Source: an uncultured Blautia sp. (GTDB taxonomy: Bacteria > Bacillota > Clostridia > Lachnospirales > Lachnospiraceae). From it: a DNA stretch of 64,000 nucleotides. The position numbers and the translations under genes were made by a program. The DNA is taken from assembly GCA_946557785.1 (NCBI GenBank), contig CAMNTH010000006.1:94857-158856 (forward strand), given 5' to 3'. Below the pieces are notes generated by a model. That model searched no databases, was not told the origin of the DNA, and worked only from the letters and a program-made list of their open reading frames with translations. Below, piece by piece: positions 55,419-63,932 of this stretch (position 1 is its first letter; every line of letters begins with the position of its first letter).

Positions 55419-56249
55419 TTATTTATCAGAAAGCATCTCGTACACTGTATCCGCATCTGCGTTTACAAGCTTTTCTGCTGCTTCCGGTGCCAGCATCTTA
55501 TCTGCAATAACAGAAAGTATTGCAAGGTGCTCCTCTCCAACACCGGCTATCCCGATTACAATCTTTACGGTTTCATTTCCCCAGGGAGTTCCCTCTGGAA
55601 AGATCATAACTGCGATTCCAGAAGCCTTAATATCTTTCTTGGCCGCTTCCACGCCATGAGGAAGTGCCAGTTCATTACCCATGTAGGTAGAAAATGATTT
55701 TTCTCTTTCCAGCATCCCGTCTATATAGGATGGCTTTACATATCCGGTTTCTGCCAGCATCTGCCCGGCCTTCCTGATTACATTCTTCTGTGTGTCTGGC
55801 TCACATCCCACTTTAATATTTTCACGATAAAGCAATTCTTTGCTGTGTGCTGCCCGTTCTCCAAGCTCCTCATGAGTCACTACTACCTGCACATCCTTGG
55901 GAATTGAGGAGACAGGTGTATGAATTACTTCAATATCCGTAATCCCTGCTGCCAAAAGCTTCTTTTTCAGAACCGTGGCTCCCATAGCACTGGAACCCAT
56001 TCCTGCATCACAGGCAAAGGCAATTTTGGTGACCCTAAAAGCCAATGCTGTCTGCGTTTCTTCCGCAGGCTCTGACAGTCCCTTCGCCTGCCGTTTCATG
56101 CTGTCCTTTTTCGCTTTTGCACTCTCCAGACTTGCATCCTCCTTACCCATGAACTTCAGGATCGGCATTGCAATGACCAGAGCAACTGCTGCGGAAATCA
56201 GCACACCTAAAATCAGTCCTATATAAGTATGTCTTTCTGCCATCATCAA
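55419..56249 (-). pseudogene. Mannitol-type PTS IIB joined to IIA by deletion
   Basis: The frame starts inside the last IIC helix (GLILGVLISAAVALVIAMPI). The IIB domain follows with VTKIAFACDAGMGSSAMGAT, whose Cys accepts phosphate. IIB is cut at EELGERAAHSKE and continues in frame as LLYRENIKVGCEPDTQKNVI, the start of a separate IIA (MtlF-like) with STYMGNELALPHGVEA, where His is phosphorylated. The end of IIB and any gene between are missing. The fused soluble part is open, but the membrane domain is broken. Confidence 0.75.
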
Positions 56250-56985
56250 AAGAGCAAGAATATTTCATGTATTCCACCCAAAAAGTGAATGATCACTGCT
56301 CCAGGCGCTGAACTTTTTGCAGTTCCCTTTCCTGCAATACAGTAGGCAAGAAGAATACCAAGGCCAGGTCCCGGATTTGCCTCCAAAAGGAAAAATATGG
56401 ATTTTCCCATTTCCTCTACCTGTTTAATTCCCATAGGAGACAAAATACCATGATTTATGGCATTATTTAAAAACAGCACTTTTGAAGGCTCTATAAAAAT
56501 ACTGGTCAGGGGAAGAATGCCATACTCTACGAAGAATCCTACTCCGGCTTCCATCCAGCTATTCAAAACATTTACCAGAGGAGTGATTCCCAGCATTGCC
56601 AGTATAGCAAGAATCCCTCCGATGATACCAAGGGAAAAATTGTTTACCAGCATTTCAAATCCTGCTCTTACTTTGTTTTCCATGAATTTATCAAACTTCT
56701 TAATCACCCACGCAGACAGCGGTCCTACAACCATTGCCCCGATAAACATGGGCACATCGGAACCCACGATCACACCCATTGTAGCAATAGTGCCAATTAC
56801 ACCGCCTCTTTGCCCTGCAACTACGTTTCCTCCTGTATAAGCGATCAATAAAGGAAGCAGCATAGCTGACATCGGGCTAATGAGATTGGCAATCTTTTCA
56901 TTAGGGCACCAGCCTGTCTCCAAAAACAGAGCAGTAATCAGTCCCCATGCAATAAAGGCGCCAAATTTCCTGCAGAATATATCCT
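56246..56985 (-). pseudogene. Mannitol-type PTS IIC fragment
   Basis: The frame shows [25 protein letters not shown]-like [17 protein letters not shown] and [14 protein letters not shown], all MtlA IIC signatures. At the 5' end the normal first helix is shortened (RKFG joined directly to AFIAWG), and no start codon with ribosome site is left. At the 3' end GGIHEI is followed by a frameshift, losing about 60 residues before the rest of IIC resumes at 56249. Confidence 0.78.
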
Positions 56986-56991
56986 AAATTT

Positions 56992-57690
56992 TTATAAATA
57001 GGGCATCCCTGGTATCTCCGGATAGCTCCCCATTGCGATCAGCAATTCAAGCCCAATCTGTCTTGCCTCCAGCACGGAGGTCTTCACTGCACTAGCATCG
57101 CCGGAAAATGCCAGAATCACTTCATTGGAATGGCTTATCCCATGATCCGGCGTCATATAAATTACCATATCAATATGAGAGGCCTTCATTGCAGTATCTG
57201 CCATTACTAGTCCAATTGCCGCAGGAGAACCCGCCAAAAATCCAAATGCTTTATCCGCGTCTGCTCCAAATGCTTTCTGCAATACTGCTCCCGCACTGGC
57301 AGAATATGCAAATTCCAAATGCCCGGCTTCACTGATGTATAATTCACCTGCATACTTATTGGTAAGCTCCAGTGCCATTCGGATAGCATCCCGTACATCA
57401 GAAACATCATTTCCGCCAATCACTACATAATTTCCATGGCCGCCCCATCCTTTCGTATCCCGGGGAAGTTCAATGCTCAGCACTTCTGTATTGGTTGACT
57501 TCACTGCATCATCCAGGTCTGTAAACTGTCCTGCAGCACCGGTCCTTGAACTGAACAGCCCGAGTGCATGATATTTAGTCCCAATATTCATCTTTTCCAG
57601 AAGGGCTTCATCCACTCCCGGTATCACAAGTCCGATGGTATCAAGAACAGCAGTGCCCACAAATTTATCAAGGTATGGGATCTCCCGCAT
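56992..57690 (-). CDS. PduB-like bacterial microcompartment shell protein (tandem BMC)
   Basis: A 232-residue protein with two circularly permuted BMC domains, as in trimeric PduB. Signatures are LDKFVGTAVLDTIGLVIPGV, AVKSTNTEVLSIELPRDTKG, VVIGGNDVSDVRDAI and SPAAIGLVMADTA. Length equals the short PduB' form. AAGGAG lies six bases before the ATG, so it looks translatable. No Pdu or Eut enzymes or other shell genes are in the window, so the gene is an orphan here. It runs into the broken IIC gene 5-10 bases downstream. Confidence 0.88.
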   Translation of the reverse strand: MREIPYLDKFVGTAVLDTIGLVIPGVDEALLEKMNIGTKYHALGLFSSRTGAAGQFTDLDDAVKSTNTEVLSIELPRDTKGWGGHGNYVVIGGNDVSDVRDAIRMALELTNKYAGELYISEAGHLEFAYSASAGAVLQKAFGADADKAFGFLAGSPAAIGLVMADTAMKASHIDMVIYMTPDHGISHSNEVILAFSGDASAVKTSVLEARQIGLELLIAMGSYPEIPGMPYL

Positions 57691-57717
57691 CAGCGGCTCC
57701 TTACTGCAGCCCGTAAG

Positions 57718-57831
57718 CTATTCAGTAATCATGTCTACTTCTTCCCGGGTTCTGCCCTTTCTCTCCGCCTTTGCAATAAGCATAGGATATACTTTGGAAA
57801 ACTTCATCGCATATACTTTTTGATTATCCAT
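57718..57831 (-). pseudogene. DUF2200 protein truncated at an amber codon
   Basis: From the ATG at 57831 (AAAGGGG upstream) the frame gives VYAMKFSKVYPMLIAKAERK, GRTREEVDMITE, then TAG (57718-57720), then LTGCSKE. In DUF2200 the residue after this is Trp (E-x-x-x-WLTGY), so the stop is probably a TGG-to-TAG change. About two thirds of the family is missing and is replaced by the PduB-like gene. Confidence 0.7.
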
Positions 57832-57861
57832 AATATACGCCCCTTTCAATATATACATCTT

Positions 57862-58038
57862 TCACATTTGCTTCCGCACAATACGATATTCATCATTCGA
57901 CTGATAATATGGACAGTTACGGAAACTGCTGCTTAAGAGACGCATATAATCGTCCTCGTCCATATTAACTTCACAATAATAATTACCGTCTTCATCGTCG
58001 TATATATAGTTCGCACAATACTCACAATTCGTTGTCAT
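57862..58038 (-). CDS. Small cysteine-rich protein (DUF6472-like)
   Basis: Fifty-eight residues, MTTNCEYCANYIYDDEDGNY then YYCEVNMDEDDYMRLL, ending SFRNCPYYQSNDEYRIVRKQ. Four cysteines (C5, C8, C22, C41) could bind a metal. Similar small proteins are common in Lachnospiraceae, as I recall under DUF6472, with unknown role. GGAGAGG stands before the ATG. It is followed downstream by the DUF2200 fragment. Confidence 0.8.
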   Translation of the reverse strand: MTTNCEYCANYIYDDEDGNYYCEVNMDEDDYMRLLSSSFRNCPYYQSNDEYRIVRKQM

Positions 58039-58084
58039 ATAAAAAGCCTCTCCTAAAATCTTGTTTTGATTCCACTATCATAAC

Positions 58085-58645
58085 TTATAAAAGGGACACC
58101 GCTGTTGCGGAATATTTTGCGAAGAGCTTGCAATATTCATCCTCAACCTCTTTAAAAGGCCGCACCCTATAATCAAGTTCAATATGCACATCCGGAGTCT
58201 CTCCATCCTGTGCTTCTCCTAGCAGTTCCTCAAGATCAAACCACAGCAAAGCATTATCAATCTCCTTTAACTGCATCTGCTCCTCCTCTGTCAGATCCGA
58301 TCCCAGAAACTTCCTATAGATCATGCTTAACAAATAATCTTCCTGTTCCTCATAAGCAGGAAGCAGCTTTTTAAAAGGTCTGGGCACATCTGACATATAA
58401 CATTCACTGGCATCATGAAGAAGGCAGGCCAAAACCATACGGTCTGGCAATCCCCTTGCAGCCGCTTCCTTTGCACAGCAAATACAATGCTCTCCCACGG
58501 ACCAAAACGTATGTACATGGCCATTCCCTCTGCATATTAAAGAAAGTGCATGAGCAATATCCTCAATCAGAATCCTCTCAGGATCCGGACGCATAGGTTC
58601 AAAATGTTTTCCTGTATATGTTGTAATATATTCGCTCATAGCCAT
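58085..58645 (-). CDS. HD-domain phosphohydrolase (YfbR-like)
   Basis: A 186-residue metal-dependent phosphohydrolase. Metal ligands are the His of SVGEHCICC, the pair in ACLLHDASECYMSDVPRPFK, and a C-terminal Asp (IDNALL). Relatives hydrolyse deoxynucleoside monophosphates. I use the ATG at 58645, nine bases after AAGGG; the longer frame to 58693 overlaps the previous gene. It follows the nuclease-fold gene by about 16 bases. Confidence 0.85.
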   Translation of the reverse strand: MAMSEYITTYTGKHFEPMRPDPERILIEDIAHALSLICRGNGHVHTFWSVGEHCICCAKEAAARGLPDRMVLACLLHDASECYMSDVPRPFKKLLPAYEEQEDYLLSMIYRKFLGSDLTEEEQMQLKEIDNALLWFDLEELLGEAQDGETPDVHIELDYRVRPFKEVEDEYCKLFAKYSATAVSLL

Positions 58646-58661
58646 TAACCATATCCCTTCT

Positions 58662-59411
58662 TTACTCTTCCAGAAAACCAATATATTCATCAAACAGATT
58701 AAACAGCATATTTCCGGAACATACAGGTATCAATGCATCGCCTTTTCCCAAAGGCTTATGCACATACAGATCATCTGCTTTTGTCAGTACCAGGCACGGA
58801 ATCACATCATACCCTGAGCCTAACAGCACTTCCAGATATTCTGTATATTTAGCAGCCTGCTGAATTTCCTCCGCTTCAATCTTATCCTTCATCTTAAATT
58901 CCAGAGAAAATGCTTTATCCTCTGTAATAACCAGTACATCCGCATAGATCCGTATATATCTTGCCCTATTAATACGCAGTTCAAATGCAATTTCCCAATC
59001 CGGCCTGTAAACCCCTTCCAGATCCTTTAGAAGCTGCACCATTACCTCCCTGCAGTCACGGAAAGAATGAAACAGTCCCCTGGTATTATTTAAATTCCTG
59101 CCAATATTCCTGCAGCCAGACAGCATAGCTTCAAACCACTTCTCCTCATTCAACGCAAGAAACTCCTGGACAGAACCATAATATCCGCAAAAATCCCCCA
59201 TACCTGTATGGGGCCTGCTCTGGCGTATCAGACCATGCCATTTGAAATCGCTGTCCTGGTAACACAGCTCCTTCATAAACGGCGCCTTATATAAATACTG
59301 ATTAATTGTCTTTCTGTCTGCAGAAACAGATTTCCCAATATCCTTCGCCTTAATTCCATCATGGCTGCATATTACAGAATAAATTCCGCTCTCCAGCATA
59401 TCTGTTTTCAT
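58662..59411 (-). CDS. Predicted wHTH plus PD-(D/E)XK nuclease-fold protein
   Basis: A 249-residue protein without a recognised name. Residues about 8-55 form a winged-helix-like unit (GIKAKDIGKSVSADRKTINQ). The middle contains YADVLVITEDKAFSLEFKMK near 160-180: D, then E-x-K in consecutive strands, the active-site pattern of PD-(D/E)XK nucleases. The final part resembles the tail of such domains. It lies between recD2 and the HD gene, so a repair or defence role is possible but unproved. Confidence 0.6.
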   Translation of the reverse strand: MKTDMLESGIYSVICSHDGIKAKDIGKSVSADRKTINQYLYKAPFMKELCYQDSDFKWHGLIRQSRPHTGMGDFCGYYGSVQEFLALNEEKWFEAMLSGCRNIGRNLNNTRGLFHSFRDCREVMVQLLKDLEGVYRPDWEIAFELRINRARYIRIYADVLVITEDKAFSLEFKMKDKIEAEEIQQAAKYTEYLEVLLGSGYDVIPCLVLTKADDLYVHKPLGKGDALIPVCSGNMLFNLFDEYIGFLEE

Positions 59412-59477
59412 TCTCAGTCTCCCTCACCTAACAGCTTCATCACCTTCACAATGGAATATACAAAGTTCAGAAAATAT

Positions 59478-61640
59478 TCACTCTCTTTCCTTACTCCCAC
59501 TCTGCAGCCGCTGCCTTAATCCGGTATTTCGCCCTGTGGTGGTTTCATTTTTTATGGCATAATATACAGCTTTTTTCTCTCCCACAAGAACCAGGATCTT
59601 CTTTGCCCTTGTGACGCCAGTATAGAGAAGATTCCTCTGCAGCATTACAAAATGGCTCATAGTAAGCGGCATAACAACGATCGGATATTCCGATCCCTGA
59701 GATTTATGAATAGTTACTGCATATGCCAAGGTTAATTCATCCAGTTCTGTCACATCATATACTACATCACGGTCATCAAAGTTTACTGTCAGCTCCCGTT
59801 CCTCCATATTGACTTTCACAATGGTTCCAATATCCCCATTAAAGACTTCCTTATCGTAATCATTCCGAATCTGCATAACTTTATCATACAGGCGGTATTG
59901 TATTCCTCCTCTGCGCAGAAAAGTATTAGACGGGTTCATTGCGTCCTGCAGCACCTGATTCAAATTGACTGCCCCGCACTCTCCTCTTTGCATAGGAGTC
60001 AGCACCTGAATGTCCTGCAAAGGATCCACATGATAATATCTGGGCAGGTTCGTTTTACAATACTGAACAATGGTTTCCACAACCGCCTGGTTCGTCTCCT
60101 TTGCTGCAAAAAAGAAATCTGCATCTTTTCCGCCCCGCATATCAATGGCTTCTCCTTTATTAATACGGTGTGCATTCATGATGATCCTGCTGCCCTGTGC
60201 CTGACGGAAAATTCTTGTCAAACGTACCACCGGAACACTCCCGGAATCAATAATATCCCGCAGGACATTTCCGGCTCCCACGCTTGGTAGCTGGTCAATA
60301 TCTCCTACCAGGATCAGTGACATATGCTCAGGAATTGCCTTCAGCAAGTTATACATCAATATGATATCTACCATAGAACATTCATCCAAAATCAGCACAT
60401 CACCTTCCAGCGGTTTCTCTTCATTTTTCTGATAGCCTTCGCTAAGCTTGTACTCCAATAAGCGATGAATGGTTTTGGCTTCCATTCCAGTGGCTTCTGA
60501 CATACGCTTTGCTGCCCTTCCTGTAGGTGCAGCAAGAAGAATCTTACATCCCGCCTGCTTATATGCGGAAATAATTCCCAGCGTTGTGGTTGTCTTTCCA
60601 GTTCCAGGACCTCCTGTCAGCACCATTACTTTAGATGAAATGGCTGTTCTGACAGCTTCAAGCTGAATCTCATCATAGGTAATCCCTGATTCTGCAGTTA
60701 CCTTCTCCATGATCTTCTCTTGCTCAACTTTGATCTTTCTTCCCATAGACATGAGCCTGAGCAGTCTTTTCCCACATCCGGTTTCCGAAAAATAATAAGG
60801 CGGAAGATAAATCGCTTCCACCTCATTTTCCAGTTCCGTTTCTCTGAACACATCATTGGTACGAAGCATTTCATCTAAAGTAATCTGTAATTCCGGCTCA
60901 TCCACTTCCAAAAGCTCCTGAGCCTTTTCAATCAGCTGGTTCCTTTTTGCATAACAATGGCCATTCTCCGCCAGCTTATTTAGCGTGTAAAAAATGCCGC
61001 TTCTCAAACGGACAAATCTTTCTTTATCAATACCCATTTTTGCCGCAATGGAATCGGCAGTCTTAAATCCAATCCCCCAGATATCATCTGCCAAACGGTA
61101 TGGATTCTCTTTTACAATTTCTATACTTTCGCTGCCATATGTTTTGAATATTTTTGTTGCATGGGACGTGCTTACCTCATGGCTCTGCAAAAAGAGCATA
61201 ATATTCTTAATCTCTTTTTGTTCCTGCCAGCTTGTCTTAATACGGTCTACACGCACTTTTCCTATACCGGGAACATTCAGAAGCTCATCCGGCGATTCCT
61301 CGATCACATCCAGCGTATCTTTTCCAAACTTCTCTACAATACGTTTGGCAAACTTGGGTCCTACTCCCTTTACAAGCCCCGATCCCAGATACTTCTCTAT
61401 ACCATAAACAGTTGCAGGAAGCGTCTCTTCAAAATGTTCTACGGAAAACTGACGTCCATATTTTGCATCTACTTTCCAGAAACCATCCAAACAAAGAACA
61501 GAACCCACATGTGTATCCGGCATAGTGCCGACCACAGTCACAAGCTCATTATAGTTCTTCACTGCGCATTTTAGCACTGTATAGCCATTTTCCCCATTCT
61601 GATATGTAATCCGTTCCACGACACAGCGCAGATGCTCCAT
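59478..61640 (-). CDS. recD2: RecD2-type ATP-dependent DNA helicase
   Basis: A 720-residue SF1B helicase that unwinds DNA 5'-3' in repair. The N-terminus has an OB-like region and helix-hairpin-helix repeats (VKGVGPKFAKRIVEKFG, LLNVPGIGKVRVDRI). Walker A is LTGGPGTGKTTTTLG, Walker B VLILDECSMVD, and motif VI VTRAKKILVLVGE; a UvrD-like segment YAVTIHKSQGSEYPIVV precedes it. Length is normal for RecD2, which acts without RecBC. Confidence 0.94.
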   Translation of the reverse strand: MEHLRCVVERITYQNGENGYTVLKCAVKNYNELVTVVGTMPDTHVGSVLCLDGFWKVDAKYGRQFSVEHFEETLPATVYGIEKYLGSGLVKGVGPKFAKRIVEKFGKDTLDVIEESPDELLNVPGIGKVRVDRIKTSWQEQKEIKNIMLFLQSHEVSTSHATKIFKTYGSESIEIVKENPYRLADDIWGIGFKTADSIAAKMGIDKERFVRLRSGIFYTLNKLAENGHCYAKRNQLIEKAQELLEVDEPELQITLDEMLRTNDVFRETELENEVEAIYLPPYYFSETGCGKRLLRLMSMGRKIKVEQEKIMEKVTAESGITYDEIQLEAVRTAISSKVMVLTGGPGTGKTTTTLGIISAYKQAGCKILLAAPTGRAAKRMSEATGMEAKTIHRLLEYKLSEGYQKNEEKPLEGDVLILDECSMVDIILMYNLLKAIPEHMSLILVGDIDQLPSVGAGNVLRDIIDSGSVPVVRLTRIFRQAQGSRIIMNAHRINKGEAIDMRGGKDADFFFAAKETNQAVVETIVQYCKTNLPRYYHVDPLQDIQVLTPMQRGECGAVNLNQVLQDAMNPSNTFLRRGGIQYRLYDKVMQIRNDYDKEVFNGDIGTIVKVNMEERELTVNFDDRDVVYDVTELDELTLAYAVTIHKSQGSEYPIVVMPLTMSHFVMLQRNLLYTGVTRAKKILVLVGEKKAVYYAIKNETTTGRNTGLRQRLQSGSKERE

Positions 61641-61652
61641 AGGGGATTCCTC

Positions 61653-62411
61653 CTAAATATTTAATGTACACCACATTTCATGCCATTTTTCACCGCCCCA
61701 GGCGGATTCCGACTCTCCGCGGTCAGTAAAGCCAAACTTCCTGTACATCTTTATCTTACCTGGAACACATGTCAGAATTGCCTGTTTCTTCCCTAACGCC
61801 TGCTGCTTACGAAGAAACTCCCACATCATCTCCCTGGCAATTCCTTGTCTGCGATACTCCGGAAGTACAGCTACGCTGCAGATCATAACATTACCGCCAT
61901 CCGGATCATGAAGGCTTGTATCTGTAAATAATTCGTCTTTCAAAGACCATTCATTTGTACAAAGAGCATTTACAAATCCAACCATTTTGCCCGTTTCTCT
62001 ATCAATTGCAGTAAGAAAGGAATCTGCTGCCAGGGCGATACGCTCTTTCATAATTGGAAGTGTACAGGCTTCACTTGGCGGAAAACAAACTGCCTCAATG
62101 TCTGCCGCTGTCTCTGCATCCTCAGGCCGGACTTTACGAAGCTCATAACGCTCGTTAAATGTTCTGTCTGCCAGTCCATATTCCAAAAGAAGCTGCTGGG
62201 CTTTTGTGCGTCCTTCCTCTGTGAAATATGCCACCTTCCCTTTAGGGGAATAGACCAGATCTTTCTCATCTAACTGATTGAGTGTATCAAAATCGTAACC
62301 CTTCCAACTAATTTCTCTGTATCTGGCATATTCATTATCATCTGAAAATCTATTAAGATACATAAGCATCAATGTCAGTTCTTCTACTGCCTGTTCTCTG
62401 GATTTCTTCAT
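61653..62411 (-). CDS. GNAT acetyltransferase with N-terminal helical domain
   Basis: A 252-residue protein. Residues 1-80 are a helical, winged-helix-like unit (YFTEEGRTKAQQLLLEYGL) seen in some Lachnospiraceae proteins, possibly DUF6429. Residues about 90-250 are a GNAT domain with acetyl-CoA motif ICSVAVLPEYRRQGIAREMM. Substrate is not known. It ends 12 bases before recD2 starts and is probably cotranscribed with it. Confidence 0.8.
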   Translation of the reverse strand: MKKSREQAVEELTLMLMYLNRFSDDNEYARYREISWKGYDFDTLNQLDEKDLVYSPKGKVAYFTEEGRTKAQQLLLEYGLADRTFNERYELRKVRPEDAETAADIEAVCFPPSEACTLPIMKERIALAADSFLTAIDRETGKMVGFVNALCTNEWSLKDELFTDTSLHDPDGGNVMICSVAVLPEYRRQGIAREMMWEFLRKQQALGKKQAILTCVPGKIKMYRKFGFTDRGESESAWGGEKWHEMWCTLNI

Positions 62412-62946
62412 TATCAGTCAACACAGTCTGAAATTCTCTTTACACTTTTCAGACTCTCTCCTTTTTCATCTTTTCCAAAATCTATAATGCCGCCTGTCCG
62501 GTTCATCCACATTTAACCTTGGATTTTAAACTTCTCTAAGCTTCTATTTTTTCATTTATCGTATCATGCTTCACACGCCAATACAACGAAAAGAACCAGA
62601 ACAGTAGGCAATCCGCAAACAACTGAAAGTCAATTTTAATCCCGAAAATCTCCATCATCTCTAGACTTTTTTATATAGCAGTCATTACCTCATTTGTGTA
62701 TGGCTGTTTATTTCTGTTTATAAGAAGCATTAAATACCTCTCAGTTCATCAAGCATGGCACTCCTTCTCGGATAACGATAAGTCCCTGTGTCTCTCCATT
62801 CGAATCATCCTTATCTATCTTTGCCCACTTCAAATAGGCTGTACAAACCAAATCGAACAATTTCAAATCTCATATCCCTGTCATCTGGCAGAATCATAAA
62901 CCGACTGCATATTCTTCTAAGAATATTATAGAATTCTTCCTTTGTA
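62412..62946. other. 535-base stretch without a clear gene
   Basis: The only item with protein character is a minus-strand 40-codon frame (62536-62658) with one hydrophobic segment, FQLFADCLLFWFFSLYW. It lacks a good ribosome site. A further frame at about 62811-62940, FYNILRRICSRFMILPDDRD, may be a fragment of an unrecognised gene. No repeat or terminator is clear. Confidence 0.35.
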
Positions 62947-63393
62947 TTACCCGGCCTGTATAATTCCTGTCCAGTCCAGAATCCCGCCACACTCAATAAT
63001 GTTTTTATATCCAAGTGCCGCAAGAGCAGCTGCAGCTTCCTTGCTTCTTCTTCCGCTGCGGCAATACACATAAATAATCTGCTCTTTGTCTGGGAGTTCT
63101 GCCGGTTCTTCATCCCTAATATCTTCATTCGCAATGTTAACTGCTCCTGGAATATGTCCTTTTGCATATTCATCAGGACGTCTCACATCCAGAATAACAT
63201 AGGAGCCATCATTTTCAAATGCTTCTTTTGCTTCTTCCATAGTAATTGATGTATAGCTTGCTGCACTTTTCCCACCTAATTTTCCAGCAATGATAATAGA
63301 TGTTGGCCCGTCTGCTCCGCCGATAATTGATACTGACTGTCCATTTTCATCCGCGTGAGTTTCTACATGAATTCTTTCATGAATATTTACCAC
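62947..63393 (-). CDS. Rhodanese-like protein with N-terminal GGADGPTSI motif
   Basis: A 148-residue protein. Residues 48-146 are a rhodanese domain with catalytic Cys in YCRSGRRS, able to carry a persulfide sulfur. Residues 18-40 read QSVSIIGGADGPTSIIIAGK, a motif otherwise known to me from the beta subunit of sodium-pumping decarboxylases (OadB/GcdB), here without any membrane part. The functional meaning is unclear. A ribosome site before the ATG at 63393 is weak. Confidence 0.85.
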   Translation of the reverse strand: MVNIHERIHVETHADENGQSVSIIGGADGPTSIIIAGKLGGKSAASYTSITMEEAKEAFENDGSYVILDVRRPDEYAKGHIPGAVNIANEDIRDEEPAELPDKEQIIYVYCRSGRRSKEAAAALAALGYKNIIECGGILDWTGIIQAG

Positions 63394-63602
63394 TCTATTC
63401 TACCACTGTCTGAATTACTAAACAAATACAAAATGAGGTTTACACTTAGGAATATCTTAGCCTGTGTTATTCTATCTCATATTCAACAGAGTTGATTACT
63501 AAGCATCTATCGTTCTTCCAATGAATCTGCATATTTTCAAACTCACCCACTCACCGAAATAAACTCTTTGAGGTTTCTTTTCAATTTTGAAAAAAATTAC
63601 AT

Positions 63603-63932
63603 TTATTCCGCTTTTTTATATACATCGACAAAAGTGTCTCCGCCAAGCGCACCTTGATCACTATTAATTACCTGTGCATAATATTCTCCGCTTGGACAAT
63701 CTACTGTTTGCACAACTGTATTTTGACCAATGTCACCAAAAATCAAGACAATAAAACTTAAGAAACCTATCGGCAATACCATTAGTGCGGATAATACTAA
63801 GGATACAATTTTACAAGTTGTTATTATAGCACCTGCAGGATACAGTATTGTCAGCAGAAACAGCACATACGTCAAAATTAATATTGTTTTTTCATACAGT
63901 GGCCCTACTCTTTCCCCAACATCTTCGCACAT
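63603..63932 (-). CDS. Small membrane protein, DUF5412-like
   Basis: A 109-residue protein with two to three hydrophobic segments (about 15-35 and 40-66) and an extracellular domain with SGEYYAQVINSDQGALGGDT and VDVYKK, resembling the DUF5412 end. The frame stays open upstream to the window edge, so the true start may lie outside or at the ATG at 63932. Function is unknown. The stretch 63394-63602 between it and the rhodanese gene shows nothing recognisable. Confidence 0.6.
   Translation of the reverse strand: MCEDVGERVGPLYEKTILILTYVLFLLTILYPAGAIITTCKIVSLVLSALMVLPIGFLSFIVLIFGDIGQNTVVQTVDCPSGEYYAQVINSDQGALGGDTFVDVYKKAE

Noticed and set aside
46451..57720. Stop-codon reassignment or readthrough as the cause of in-frame stops
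   Set aside because: Both TAA and TAG are involved, and the same genes also carry deletions and frameshifts; other genes use these stops normally.
62811..63173. 120-codon frame overlapping the rhodanese gene
   Set aside because: Mostly a frame shadow of the rhodanese; only the last 45 codons fall outside and are not recognised.
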